Shown here in pieces: positions 9,178 to 18,111 of a stretch of 64,000 nucleotides of DNA. The translations under genes and the position numbers were made by a program. The stretch is taken from positions 3,286,001-3,350,000 of the forward strand of contig OZ244249.1 of NCBI GenBank assembly GCA_965217135.1, in the 5' to 3' direction. Position 1 is the first letter of the stretch, and each line of letters starts with the position of its first letter. The notes below the pieces were generated by a model. It was not told where the DNA came from, did no database searches, and worked only from the letters and a program-made list of their open reading frames with translations. The DNA is from HXMU1420-2 sp017643305 (GTDB taxonomy: Bacteria; Pseudomonadota; Alphaproteobacteria; Rhodobacterales; Rhodobacteraceae).

Positions 9178-10689
9178 ATGCTCGACCTGACCTACGAGGC
9201 CCCAAAGCCCAAAATCATCGCCGGTGCCAAGCACGATTGGGAACTGGTGATCGGCATGGAAGTCCATGCGCAGGTGTCGTCAAACGCCAAGCTGTTTTCC
9301 GGAGCCTCCACCGCCTTCGGGGCCGAACCGAATTCCAACGTGGCCTTTGTGGACGCGGCGATGCCTGGCATGCTGCCTGTGATCAACGAATACTGCGTGG
9401 AGCAGGCAGTGCGCACCGGGCTGGGGCTGAAGGCCGATATCAATCTGGTGAGCGCCTTTGACCGCAAGAATTATTTCTATCCCGACCTGCCGCAGGGCTA
9501 CCAGATTTCCCAACTTTATCATCCCATTGTGGGTGAAGGCGAAGTGCTGGTGGAGCTGGGAGACGGAACCGCGCGCATGGTCCGGATCGAGCGCATACAC
9601 ATGGAGCAGGACGCGGGCAAATCCATTCACGACATGGACCCAAACATGTCCTTCGTGGACCTAAACCGCACCGGTGTGTGCCTGATGGAAATCGTCTCCC
9701 GCCCCGACATTCGCGGGCCAGAGGAAGCGGCGGCCTATATCGCCAAGCTGCGTCAGATCATGCGCTATCTGGGCACCTGCGATGGCAACATGCAGAACGG
9801 CAATCTGCGGGCCGATGTGAACGTATCGGTCTGCCTACCAGGTCAGTACGAGAAGTACATGGAAACGCAGGATTTTTCGCATCTGGGCACGCGGTGTGAG
9901 ATCAAGAATATGAACTCCATGCGGTTTATCCAGCAGGCGATTGAATACGAAGCCCGCCGCCAGATCGCTATTGTCGAGGCGGGTGGCGAGATCGACCAGG
10001 AAACCCGGCTCTATGACCCTGACAAGGGCGAAACGCGGTCGATGCGGTCCAAGGAAGAAGCGCATGATTACCGCTATTTCCCCGACCCCGACCTAATGCC
10101 GCTGGAGATTGAACAGGCCTGGGTCGATGACATAGCCGCAAAGCTCCCAGAGCTGCCCGACGATAAAAAGGCACGCTTTATCAGCGACTTCAGGCTGAGC
10201 GATTATGACGCCTCAGTGCTGACCGCCGAGGTGGAGAGTGCTGCGTTTTTCGAAAAAGCCGCCGAAGGGCGGGACGGGAAACTGGCGGCGAACTGGGTCA
10301 TCAACGAACTTTTCGGTCGGTTGAAGAAAGAAGACCACGACATCACCGAAAGCCCGGTCAGCCCGGAACAGCTGGGTGGGATCGTCGACCTGATCACCAA
10401 GGGCGACATTAGCGGCAAGATTGCCAAGGACCTGTTTGAGATCGTCTACACAGAAGGTGGTGACCCTGCTGAAATCGTTGAGAAACGTGGGATGAAACAG
10501 GTCACGGATACCGGCGCGATCGAGAGCGCTGTCGACGAAGTCATCGCGGCCAATCCGGCCCAGGTTGAAAAAGCCAAACAGAACCCGAAACTGGCGGGCT
10601 GGTTCGTGGGTCAGGTGATGAAGGTCACGGGCGGCAAGGCGAACCCCAAGTCCGTGAACGAGATCGTACAGGCCAAGCTGGGGTTGTAA
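9178..10689 (+). CDS. gatB: Asp/Glu-tRNA amidotransferase subunit B
   Basis: A 503-aa GatB. The complex GatCAB converts Glu-tRNA(Gln) or Asp-tRNA(Asn) to the amidated form; GatB carries the kinase/transamidase site and binds the tRNA. The family start WELVIGMEVHAQV is near residue 21, followed by KNYFYPDLPQGYQISQ, the metal/ATP region GVCLMEIVSRPD, and DYRYFPDPDL near 292. The C-terminal YqeY-like tail with GWFVGQVMK is complete. gatA and gatC are not adjacent. The ATG at 9178 follows AGAGG. Confidence 0.97.
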   Translation: MLDLTYEAPKPKIIAGAKHDWELVIGMEVHAQVSSNAKLFSGASTAFGAEPNSNVAFVDAAMPGMLPVINEYCVEQAVRTGLGLKADINLVSAFDRKNYFYPDLPQGYQISQLYHPIVGEGEVLVELGDGTARMVRIERIHMEQDAGKSIHDMDPNMSFVDLNRTGVCLMEIVSRPDIRGPEEAAAYIAKLRQIMRYLGTCDGNMQNGNLRADVNVSVCLPGQYEKYMETQDFSHLGTRCEIKNMNSMRFIQQAIEYEARRQIAIVEAGGEIDQETRLYDPDKGETRSMRSKEEAHDYRYFPDPDLMPLEIEQAWVDDIAAKLPELPDDKKARFISDFRLSDYDASVLTAEVESAAFFEKAAEGRDGKLAANWVINELFGRLKKEDHDITESPVSPEQLGGIVDLITKGDISGKIAKDLFEIVYTEGGDPAEIVEKRGMKQVTDTGAIESAVDEVIAANPAQVEKAKQNPKLAGWFVGQVMKVTGGKANPKSVNEIVQAKLGL

Positions 10690-10784
10690 TTTGCAAAAAC
10701 GGGTCAGGTTTTCCGGCCCGGTCTGGCAAAAAGCACGATGGAATTGGTCCGTCATCCGCGCATCACAAACGCGAAACACATGTT

Positions 10785-10812
10785 GGGGTGTGGTGAGTTT
10801 CACCCACCCTAC
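10785..10812. repeat. Short hairpin in the gatB downstream region
   Basis: The sequence gtggtga, a short loop and tcacccac form a 7-bp stem with one bulged C, followed by cctac. It resembles the small GGTGGGTTTCACCCACC-type intergenic hairpins seen in many proteobacteria. No U-run follows, so it is not called as an intrinsic terminator. Confidence 0.4.
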
Positions 10813-10866
10813 AGTCTTGATTCCGGGGGCGGGGGCGCTCACTGTGCGTCAAACACGGAGAGCTTC

Positions 10867-11343
10867 ATGACCAACACGCCTTTCCTGTCCTCCCCGATGG
10901 AGGTCAGGCCAGAATGGATTGACTATAACGGCCACCTGAACATGGCCTACTACAACGTGCTGTTCGATCAGGGCGTGGACGAGATGTATGAGCAGTTCGG
11001 CTTTGGCCCGGACTATATCGAGCGCCGGGGCATGACGACCTATACGGCGGAATTTCATGTTTGTTACGTGCGCGAGCTGCATGTACACGACAAGGTGCGT
11101 GTGTCGTTCCAGTTGATCGACATGGATGACAAGCGGTTCCATTCCTATCAGGAGATCCATCACGAAGATGGCTGGCTCGCGGCAACTGCCGAGGGCCTGG
11201 GGCTGCATATCGACATGTCGGGGCCGAAGGTGGCGCCGATGCCGGATGACATACTGGGCAATATGCGGGCGGTGTTTGACCAGCACAGCGCCCTGCCCCG
11301 TCCGGAGCGCGTAGGCCGGTCCATCGGGATCCGGCGGCGGTGA
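10867..11343 (+). CDS. Acyl-CoA thioesterase, hotdog fold (4HBT)
   Basis: A 158-aa single-domain hotdog protein. The 4HBT signature lies near the start: EWIDYNGHLNMAYYNVLFDQ, with the Asp and the Gly-His-Leu-Asn turn used by this family to bind and hydrolyse acyl-CoA thioesters. The remainder has the alternating strands expected of the fold. The ATG at 10867 has a GGAG six nt upstream; the frame is open further back but without a start signal. Substrate is unknown; relatives hydrolyse betainyl-CoA or short acyl-CoAs. Confidence 0.85.
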   Translation: MTNTPFLSSPMEVRPEWIDYNGHLNMAYYNVLFDQGVDEMYEQFGFGPDYIERRGMTTYTAEFHVCYVRELHVHDKVRVSFQLIDMDDKRFHSYQEIHHEDGWLAATAEGLGLHIDMSGPKVAPMPDDILGNMRAVFDQHSALPRPERVGRSIGIRRR

Positions 11344-11395
11344 GGCTTGGCCGGGGCAGTCCGGCCTGCTACATCTCGCCCGACCGGAGGGAGCC

Positions 11396-11836
11396 ATGCC
11401 GCATTATGAATACAAAGTGATCCCAGCGCCGACGAAGGCGGAGAAGGCCAAGGGCGTGAAGACGTCTGAGGACCGGTTTGCGCACACGATCGAAGGCGCG
11501 TTGAACCGGATGGGGGAAGAGGGTTGGGAATATCTGCGGGCCGAGCTGTTGCCGCATGAAGAACGCAGCGGGCTGAAGGCAGCGCAGACCAAGTGGCGCA
11601 CGGTGCTGGTTTTCCGGCGCAGTCAGGACACTGAGGCCGAAGCGTTGCATGCCCGGGTGGTGGATGCGTCTTTGCCAGTGGATCCGGTGCCGGTATTGCC
11701 GCCGGTGGTGGCCGAAACAGTGGAGGTCGAGGACCCGCCCCTGACGGCAGCAGAGGACGTGGCGGATGAAACCGTTGTGCAGCCGGCCGCCCATAGCGAC
11801 GAAGACAGCGATAACGGCGAAGAAGAGCCGCGGTAA
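11396..11836 (+). CDS. DUF4177 domain protein
   Basis: A 146-aa protein whose first 75 residues match the DUF4177 pattern: MPHYEYKVIPAP, then LNRMGEEGWEYLRAE and a final strand WRTVLVFRR. The second half is acidic and low in complexity, probably disordered, ending in a Glu/Asp-rich tail. The role of the domain is unknown. A GGAGGGAGCC Shine-Dalgarno precedes the ATG. It converges with the ferredoxin oxidoreductase operon; a weak hairpin (accctacc with ggtaagggt) lies in the 40-bp gap. Confidence 0.8.
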   Translation: MPHYEYKVIPAPTKAEKAKGVKTSEDRFAHTIEGALNRMGEEGWEYLRAELLPHEERSGLKAAQTKWRTVLVFRRSQDTEAEALHARVVDASLPVDPVPVLPPVVAETVEVEDPPLTAAEDVADETVVQPAAHSDEDSDNGEEEPR

Positions 11837-11876
11837 GCCACCCTACCTCTTTGTCACGGTAAGGGTGCGCTCACAT

Positions 11877-12932
11877 TCAGCGATGTGCGTCGTTGATTGC
11901 CGCAAGCGCATCGGAGCCGGGGCAGAGCGTGTCGGCATCGACTTCATTCAGCGGCCGGGTCGTGGTGCCGATGAGGTCGTGCAGGTCCTGTTCCCGGTCG
12001 TCGAGATAAAGAATGCCTGTCGCGATCTCGCCTTTGCGCTTGTAGCGTTCCAGCACTGGCAAGGCGGTTTCGGCGTCGGTCGGGTCATAGCTGGTGTCGA
12101 GCTTGGAGAGCCGCATTTGCGCGCCGTCATGCAGGGTCACGTCCGTGCTGGTGCCTGGGGCGTATTCGGCGGTAATCTCTTCCTGTTCCGGCACGAGATC
12201 CAACCGCCCGACCATCTGGTTGTGGTGGCGGACATAATCGTAGCTTTTGGTCGAGGTGGCGTGGTTGTTGAAGGTCACGCAGGGGGAAATCACATCGATC
12301 AGGGCAAAGCCGCGATAGTGCAGACCTGCCTTGATGAGAGGGACCAGCTGCGCCTTGTCGCCAGAAAAGGCGCGGGCCACGAACCCAGCACCCAGTTCGA
12401 TGGCCATGTTGCATAGGTCGATTGAATCGAACGGTGTTTCCATGCCTTTTCGGTTGCGCGAAGCGCGGTCGTTGGTGGCGGAAAATTGGCCTTTGGTCAG
12501 CCCGTAGGTGCCGTTGTTTTCGCAGATATAGAGCATATTTACCCGGCGGCGCACCGCGTGGCAAAACTGGCCCATGCCGATGGAGGCAGTGTCGCCATCA
12601 CCGGACACGCCCAGATACACCAGATCACGATTGGCGAGGTTGGCACCTGTGGCGACCGAGGGCATGCGCCCGTGGACCGAGTTGAAGCCATGGCTGCGAT
12701 TCAGGAAATAGTTCGTGGTTTTTGATGAACACCCGATGCCCGACATCTTGGCGACGCGGTGGGCAGGGATTTCCATTTCGAAACATGCCTCGACAATAGC
12801 GGCGGTCACGCTGTCATGACCGCAGCCTGCGCAGAGGGTGGAGATCACGCCTTCATAGTCGCGGCGGGTCAGGCCGACGGAGTTAGTCCGCAGATTGGGG
12901 TGGCGGAACTGGGGCTTGAGAATATGGGTCAT
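11877..12932 (-). CDS. korB: 2-oxoacid:ferredoxin oxidoreductase, beta subunit
   Basis: A 351-aa thiamine diphosphate-binding subunit. It shows LCAGCGHDSV near residue 33, GIGCSSK near 66 and the ThDP/Mg motif GDGDTASIGMGQ near 111, followed by ICENNGTYGLTKGQ. Together with the alpha subunit it oxidatively decarboxylates a 2-oxoacid, most likely 2-oxoglutarate, to the acyl-CoA with reduction of ferredoxin. It is the last gene of a three-gene minus-strand operon. The 2-oxoglutarate preference is inferred from similarity to KorAB; pyruvate or a branched-chain acid cannot be excluded. Confidence 0.92.
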   Translation of the reverse strand: MTHILKPQFRHPNLRTNSVGLTRRDYEGVISTLCAGCGHDSVTAAIVEACFEMEIPAHRVAKMSGIGCSSKTTNYFLNRSHGFNSVHGRMPSVATGANLANRDLVYLGVSGDGDTASIGMGQFCHAVRRRVNMLYICENNGTYGLTKGQFSATNDRASRNRKGMETPFDSIDLCNMAIELGAGFVARAFSGDKAQLVPLIKAGLHYRGFALIDVISPCVTFNNHATSTKSYDYVRHHNQMVGRLDLVPEQEEITAEYAPGTSTDVTLHDGAQMRLSKLDTSYDPTDAETALPVLERYKRKGEIATGILYLDDREQDLHDLIGTTTRPLNEVDADTLCPGSDALAAINDAHR

Positions 12933-12946
12933 TGCGGCGCTCCGGC

Positions 12947-14788
12947 TTATTCGGCGGAGATGCGCGAAGTCAGCGCATCCTTGTATTCGGGCAGGTCTTG
13001 CATGGCGTTCAGCACCGCGTCACGCACGAAGGCGGCGGTCAGCGGCATGCCATCCATGTTGGGCACGGCGATGAGCTTGGTCGAGGCAATGTCGGCCTCG
13101 GCCAGCAGCAGGTGCCGCATCTGGCTGTCCCGGTTCTGTTCGACAACAAGGAGGTAGTCGTGTTTGTCAGCGAAGTCCTTGACTGCCTTGCTGAACGGAA
13201 AGGCGCGTAGACGCATGTGGTTCAACACGTGGCCCTCGGCTTCCAGCTGTTCCAATCCTTCGCGCACAGCCAGGTCGGTGGAGCCAAAATTTACGATTGC
13301 GATGCGGGACAGGTCCGAGCGGGTGGTGATGACAGGCTGCGGAAGATGTTCGGCAGAGCCGTCCACTTTTCGTTTGATTCGTTCCAACGATTCTGCATGG
13401 ATTCGACCGTCTTCTGTGTATCCGCCAGTGTCTGTGTGGGACGTACCGCGCGTGAAATACGACCCCTTTTCCGGATGCGTGCCCGGATAGGTGCGATACG
13501 GGATGCCATCACCGTCCACATCGCGGTAGCGGGCGAATTCTTCGATCTCGTCCAGAGCCGCCGCGTCGAGCACCTTGCCTCGATCAGGCTGGCGGGCATC
13601 GTCCCATTCCAGCGCGTCGATGGCCCAGTCGTTCATTCCGATGTCCAGATCGCTCATCACAAAGACCGGCGTCTGATAGCGGTCGGCGGCGTCAAACGCA
13701 TCAACGGACATGGTGAAACATTCACCCGGATCGCCCGGCAGCAACATGATGTGGCCGGTGTCGCCGTGGCTTGCATAGGCACAGGTCAGAATATCGGATT
13801 GCTGGGTGCGGGTGGGCATGCCGGTGGACGGCCCACCGCGTTGCACGTTGAACAGCACCAGCGGGATTTCAGCGAAATAGGCCAACCCGATGAATTCAGC
13901 CATCAGTGAAATGCCGGGACCGGAGGTGGCTGTAAACGCTCGGGAGCCGTTCCAACTGGCCCCGATGGCCATGCCAACGGCGGCCAGTTCGTCCTCGGCC
14001 TGGATGATGGCGGCGTTCAGCGTCCCGTCTTCGTTGCGGCGCAGTTTTTCAGCGTGATTTTCGAACCCTTCGACCAGCGACGTGGAAGGCGTGATCGGAT
14101 ACCAAGTGGCCACGGTGGCCCCGGCATAGACGGCGCCCAGACCGGCGGCTTCGTTGCCGGTCATCATGATCTTGCCGTCGGTGCCGTTGGCCTTGCGGGC
14201 GCACACGGCGGCGGACACGTCGATATGGTCGCGCACGTAATCGCGGCCGAGGTGCAGGGCCTTGACGTTCGGTTCCACCAGCTTGGGCTTGGTGCGGAAC
14301 TGGGCGGCGATGCCCGCTTCGACCACTTCGTTATCGAGCCCGATCAGTTCGATCAACGCACCAACGTAAAGCAGGTTCTTGAACAGTTGCCGCTGGCGCG
14401 TGTCGGTCCAGTGTTCGGCACAGATGCGCGCGATGGGCACGCCGACGACATGGATATCTTCACGCCCGAAATCGCGTTCAAACGTGCTGTCATAGATCAG
14501 CAAGCCACCCGACACGACCTCAGCCGCGTCGCGTTTGTAACTTTGCGGGTTCATCGCCACCATCACGTCCACTCCGTCGCGGCGGGCGGTGTGACCAGCC
14601 TCGGACACGCGGATTTCGTACCACGTGGGCAGGCCCTGGATGTTGGATGGGAAGATGTTTTTTGCGCTGACGGGGATGCCCATGCGGAACAACGTCTTGG
14701 CGCAGAGCAGGTTGGCGCTGGCAGAGCCGGAACCGTTGACGGTGCCGAATTTCAGCACGAATTCATTATAGGTCGGCTCAGGCTGCAT
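12947..14788 (-). CDS. korA: 2-oxoacid:ferredoxin oxidoreductase, alpha subunit (gamma-alpha fusion)
   Basis: A 613-aa subunit. The N-terminal gamma domain (about 1-190) has FGTVNGSGSASANLL and GIPVSAKNIFPSN. The pyrimidine-binding domain follows with GNEAAGLGAVYAGATVATWYP at about 220 and VQRGGPSTGMPTRTQQSD at about 325. The ATG at 14788 is preferred because GGAG lies 8 nt upstream; a start 13 codons earlier has no such signal. It overlaps the end of the upstream flavoprotein gene by 11 nt and is 14 nt from korB, so the three are co-transcribed. Confidence 0.92.
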   Translation of the reverse strand: MQPEPTYNEFVLKFGTVNGSGSASANLLCAKTLFRMGIPVSAKNIFPSNIQGLPTWYEIRVSEAGHTARRDGVDVMVAMNPQSYKRDAAEVVSGGLLIYDSTFERDFGREDIHVVGVPIARICAEHWTDTRQRQLFKNLLYVGALIELIGLDNEVVEAGIAAQFRTKPKLVEPNVKALHLGRDYVRDHIDVSAAVCARKANGTDGKIMMTGNEAAGLGAVYAGATVATWYPITPSTSLVEGFENHAEKLRRNEDGTLNAAIIQAEDELAAVGMAIGASWNGSRAFTATSGPGISLMAEFIGLAYFAEIPLVLFNVQRGGPSTGMPTRTQQSDILTCAYASHGDTGHIMLLPGDPGECFTMSVDAFDAADRYQTPVFVMSDLDIGMNDWAIDALEWDDARQPDRGKVLDAAALDEIEEFARYRDVDGDGIPYRTYPGTHPEKGSYFTRGTSHTDTGGYTEDGRIHAESLERIKRKVDGSAEHLPQPVITTRSDLSRIAIVNFGSTDLAVREGLEQLEAEGHVLNHMRLRAFPFSKAVKDFADKHDYLLVVEQNRDSQMRHLLLAEADIASTKLIAVPNMDGMPLTAAFVRDAVLNAMQDLPEYKDALTSRISAE

Positions 14789-16577
14789 CTGATTGCTCCT
14801 GTGAGGGGATTGGCTGGGCTTTGGCATCTACAAACAGGAACTTCTGCATGTCCCACGCGCCGGTCGGGCAACGTTCGGCGCAGAGGCCGCAATGCAGGCA
14901 GACATCTTCGTCCTTGACCATCACGCGGCCGGTGTTGAGATCGCCGGAGACATAGAGCGCCTGTTCGTGGTTCATGGCCGGAACGCGCAGATCTTCGCGC
15001 AGGTCGGGTTCGTCGGCGTTCTGGGTGAAGTTGATGCAATCGACCGGACAGATGTCCATGCAGGCATCACATTCGATGCACAGGTTGTCGGAGAACACGG
15101 TCTGGATATCACAATTGAGGCAGCGCATGGCTTCGTCGACGGCCTGCTGCGCGTCAAAGCCCAGTTCAACCTCCATCGACAGGTCCCGCAGTGACAGCGC
15201 CGGGTCCACATGCGGGACGATGCGGCGCTTATCGTTGGAGATGTCGTTGTCGTAGGCCCATTCGTGGATGCCCATTTTCTGGCTGGCAAGATTCACATGC
15301 GGGGCCGGACGGCGCATCAGGTCTTCGCCTTGGCAATGCAAGTCGATCGAAATGGCCGCCTGGTGGCCGTGGGCCACAGCCCAGATGATGTTTTCCGGTC
15401 CCCAGGCCGCATCGCCGCCAAAGAAAACGCCGGGCCGGGTGGACTGGAACGTGTCCTTGTCCACCTGCGGCTGTTCCCATTCATTGAACTCGATACCAAT
15501 GTCGCGTTCGATCCAGGGGAAAGCATTTTCCTGACCAACGGCCATCAGCACGTCGTCACACTCCACGACTACATCCGGTTCGCCAGTTGGAATCAGCTTA
15601 CGCCGTCCGTCGGTGTATTCAGCGCGCATACGTTCGAACACCACGGCGGTGAGCTTGCCATCCTCAACGACGAATTCCTTGGGCGAGTGGTTGTCCAGGA
15701 TCGGGATGCCTTCGCGTTCGGCATCTTCGATTTCCCAATCAGATGCTTTCATGTCTTCGCGCGGGGACCGGACGGTGACGGTGACGCTCTCGGCGCCAAG
15801 GCGCAGGGCGGTGCGGCAGCAATCCATCGCGGTGTTACCGCCACCGATGACCACGACGCGTTTGCCGATGGTTTCGATATGCTTGAACGCGACAGAGCTT
15901 AGGAAGTCAGTGCCAATATGGATGTTTTCGGCAGCCTCGTCCCGGCCCGGTGCGCGCAGATCCTTGCCGCGCGGGGCGCCGGTACCGACGAACACGGCAT
16001 CGAAGCCTTCGTCGAGGACAGATTTCATGGAGGTCACTTCGGCGCCGAACCGGGTGGTCAGGCCCATGTCCAGAACGCGCCCCACCTCTTCGTCCAGAAC
16101 CGCGACGGGCAGGCGGAAGGACGGGATGTTCTTGCGCATCAGACCGCCACCCTGCGGGTCGCGTTCGATCAGCGTAACGTCATAGCCCAGCGGCATCAGG
16201 TCCCGCGCCACGGTGAGCGAGGCCGGGCCGGCCCCGATGAGCGCGACACGTTTGCCGTTCTTGACGGTCGGGATGGCAGGCATCAGGTGATCCACCGGGC
16301 CGCGATTGTCGGCGGCCACACGTTTCAGACGACAGATGGCGACCGGCTTTTCTTCGATCCGGCCCCGTCGGCAGGCCGGTTCACAGGGGCGGTCACAGGT
16401 GCGGCCCAGGATCCCCGGAAACACATTCGATTCCCAGTTGATCATGAACGCTTCGGAATAGCGGCCATGAGCAATGAGACGGATGTATTCGGGAACCGGG
16501 GTATGCGCGGGACAGGCCCATTGGCAGTCCACGACCTTATGAAAGTACGATGGGTCGGAAATGTCCGTATTTTCCAT
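14778..16577 (-). CDS. GltD-like FAD oxidoreductase with C-terminal ferredoxin domain, partner of KorAB
   Basis: A 599-aa protein with three parts. The N-terminus has a glutamate-synthase-small-subunit type Fe-S region: CQWACPAHTPVPEY near 18 and CDRPCEPACRRG near 62. The middle holds FAD and NAD(P)H Rossmann motifs, VALIGAGPASLTVA and VVVIGGGNTAMDCCR. The C-terminus has two [4Fe-4S] ferredoxin motifs, CIECDACMDICPVDC and CLHCGLCAERCP. It should pass electrons between KorAB and NAD(P). The first ATG, at 16577, is taken as the start; TTG codons lie upstream. The gene is first in the operon. Direct interaction with KorAB is inferred from gene overlap and fused ferredoxins. Confidence 0.88.
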   Translation of the reverse strand: MENTDISDPSYFHKVVDCQWACPAHTPVPEYIRLIAHGRYSEAFMINWESNVFPGILGRTCDRPCEPACRRGRIEEKPVAICRLKRVAADNRGPVDHLMPAIPTVKNGKRVALIGAGPASLTVARDLMPLGYDVTLIERDPQGGGLMRKNIPSFRLPVAVLDEEVGRVLDMGLTTRFGAEVTSMKSVLDEGFDAVFVGTGAPRGKDLRAPGRDEAAENIHIGTDFLSSVAFKHIETIGKRVVVIGGGNTAMDCCRTALRLGAESVTVTVRSPREDMKASDWEIEDAEREGIPILDNHSPKEFVVEDGKLTAVVFERMRAEYTDGRRKLIPTGEPDVVVECDDVLMAVGQENAFPWIERDIGIEFNEWEQPQVDKDTFQSTRPGVFFGGDAAWGPENIIWAVAHGHQAAISIDLHCQGEDLMRRPAPHVNLASQKMGIHEWAYDNDISNDKRRIVPHVDPALSLRDLSMEVELGFDAQQAVDEAMRCLNCDIQTVFSDNLCIECDACMDICPVDCINFTQNADEPDLREDLRVPAMNHEQALYVSGDLNTGRVMVKDEDVCLHCGLCAERCPTGAWDMQKFLFVDAKAQPIPSQEQSDAA

Positions 16578-16843
16578 GTTCACTCGTCCAGTTGTCGCTG
16601 TTTGAACATTGACCAAATACTGCCTGTGTCAAAAAGACCAGCAACCCCAAAAAGCTCAATAATGTGTTCAAATTCCTGAAACATTTACCCGAAAAGGTGA
16701 AATGTGACGACTACGCCACAGCGTGCGCGCCATGCTGCGACGCGGCATCTTCACCCGCCTTGCACGGATGATCCCACCCCGACGTCAGACCGACGCTCGG
16801 ACCGAAGGGTTTGCAGGGTGATTTTGAGGGAGCCCGGTGTGCC

Positions 16844-17107
16844 TTAACCCGGTGTCCCGATGTCCAGCGCCAAAGCGTGAATGTCTGCCAGCAGGTCCGC
16901 ACCCAGTGCCGCATGCACGGCGCGGTGGCGTTGAATCCGCGACTGGCCGTCAAACGCCGCAGCCCGGATACGCACGTTGTAATGGCTTTCGCCGCCTTGC
17001 TGGTATCCTGCGTGGCCCCGGTGGCTTTCGCTGTCGTCCACCACCTCCAGCTCCTGTGGATCGAATGTCGCTTCTAGACGTTTTCGGATAAGGTCGATCT
17101 TGCGCAT
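16844..17107 (-). CDS. bolA: BolA family protein
   Basis: An 87-aa BolA-like protein. The fold is shown by LIRKRLEATFDPQELEVVDD at the start, then a His-containing loop SESHRGH, and further His residues in HRAVHAALG near residue 65. Members work with monothiol glutaredoxins in iron-sulfur trafficking and can bind DNA. The ATG at 17107 follows GGAG; a frame up to 17134 adds nine residues without support. It diverges from the J-domain gene across a 90-bp gap. Confidence 0.88.
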   Translation of the reverse strand: MRKIDLIRKRLEATFDPQELEVVDDSESHRGHAGYQQGGESHYNVRIRAAAFDGQSRIQRHRAVHAALGADLLADIHALALDIGTPG

Positions 17108-17197
17108 GGTTGCTGCTCCCCCAATTTTTACCAACAGGCTCTTTCATCTGCCGACGGTTAGATTAAACTCTCGCTTCCGAGTCGAAAAGGTGTGCCC

Positions 17198-17827
17198 ATG
17201 CCCAAGCCAGATCCCTTCGGATTCGACATGTCTGTGTCCTCTGCAAAGAAGAAGAACCCGCGTGGTCGCAGGGGGATGACCGGTGCGTCCGAGACGTCAC
17301 AGCGGGTCTGTGACCATGAAGGTTGCGAGGAAGCCGGCAAGTACCGCGCGCCCAAAGCGCCGGACGTGCTGGATGAATATTTCTGGTTCTGCCAGCAGCA
17401 CGTGCGCGAATATAACCAGAAATGGAGCTTTTTCGACGGCACCACGGAAGCCGAGGTCAACGCGCAGCGGTCCAAGGACAAGGTTTGGGAGCGTGAAACG
17501 AAGCCTATGGGCGACCCTGAGGCGCGCGCCTGGGCGCGTCTCGGCATCGAGGACCCACATCAGGTTCTAGGCACCAACGGCACCAAGAACCCAGGCCGTG
17601 GCGCCGGCAGCGTCGGTCGCCGTCTGCCGCCCACAGAACGCCGCGCCATCGAGATACTGGAAGTGCAGGACAACGCCACCAAGACCGAGATCCGCAAAGC
17701 CTACAAGGCGCTGATCAAAGTGCTTCATCCTGATATGAACGGCGGCGACCGGTCCCAGGAAGAGCAACTGCAACTGGTGGTCTGGGCCTGGGAACAGGTG
17801 AAAGACAGCCGGAGTTTTAAAGACTAG
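17198..17827 (+). CDS. J-domain protein (DnaJ family)
   Basis: A 209-aa protein with the J domain at the C-terminus: EILEVQDNATKTEIRKAYK from about 149 and the invariant HPD in KVLHPDMNGG near 175. The first 130 residues contain CDHEGCEEAG and FCQQHVREYNQ, a Cys/His pair arrangement that could bind a metal but is not the DnaJ zinc finger. It should stimulate an Hsp70. The ATG at 17198 is preceded by AAGG. Its TAG stop shares the four bases CTAG at 17824-17827 with the stop of a convergent gene. Confidence 0.85.
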   Translation: MPKPDPFGFDMSVSSAKKKNPRGRRGMTGASETSQRVCDHEGCEEAGKYRAPKAPDVLDEYFWFCQQHVREYNQKWSFFDGTTEAEVNAQRSKDKVWERETKPMGDPEARAWARLGIEDPHQVLGTNGTKNPGRGAGSVGRRLPPTERRAIEILEVQDNATKTEIRKAYKALIKVLHPDMNGGDRSQEEQLQLVVWAWEQVKDSRSFKD

Positions 17828-17991
17828 GGGCGGATCAAATTCCACTTGCGCCTTATCGGTTCGGAGCGCACCGGTTTCTTTGAACGAAATCGTGCCGGAA
17901 CCTTTGAAAGTTTCCCGGTGCGCGCATCGGTGTGCAGCGCCATTGTGAACCCGCCGTCCGCTCGCACCCCGGCCGCTTTATCGGGTGACAT
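17824..17991 (-). CDS. Small basic protein, 55 aa, containing a palindromic repeat
   Basis: A 55-aa minus-strand frame starting MSPDKAAGVRADGGFTMALH and ending KWNLIRP. I recall similar short proteins from Roseobacter genomes but no function. The C-terminal half is strongly basic. Codons for about residues 25-40 (TGKLSKVPARFRSKKP) coincide with a degenerate copy of the two-part palindromic repeat at 17871-17918. The Shine-Dalgarno is poor. Its stop overlaps the stop of the J-domain gene. A simple noncoding repeat with an accidental frame is the alternative, but residues outside the repeat also look conserved to me. Confidence 0.6.
   Translation of the reverse strand: MSPDKAAGVRADGGFTMALHTDARTGKLSKVPARFRSKKPVRSEPIRRKWNLIRP
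17871..17918 (+). repeat. Two-part palindromic repeat inside a coding frame
   Basis: On the plus strand unit A is ccggtttctttgaacgaaat followed by cg (17871-17892) and unit B is ccggaacctttgaaag plus tttcccgg (17895-17918). Order and orientation match the copy after cobT. Both hairpins carry mismatches, as expected if protein-coding constraint on the minus strand has shaped them. Confidence 0.75.
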
Positions 17992-18111
17992 CAGCAGGAC
18001 AGGACGTTTCGGATTTTTCGACGCAGCGGCTCCCCTTGCACCTCTGACCGGAATGTTGCACCAAGCGCTGGTTCGGCTGCGGAGTCGGATGTGACCACAA
18101 CAGCTGAAACG

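Noticed and set aside
11837..11876. Bidirectional terminator between the DUF4177 gene and korB
   Set aside because: The hairpin has a bulge and a 10-nt loop and there is no T-run on either side.
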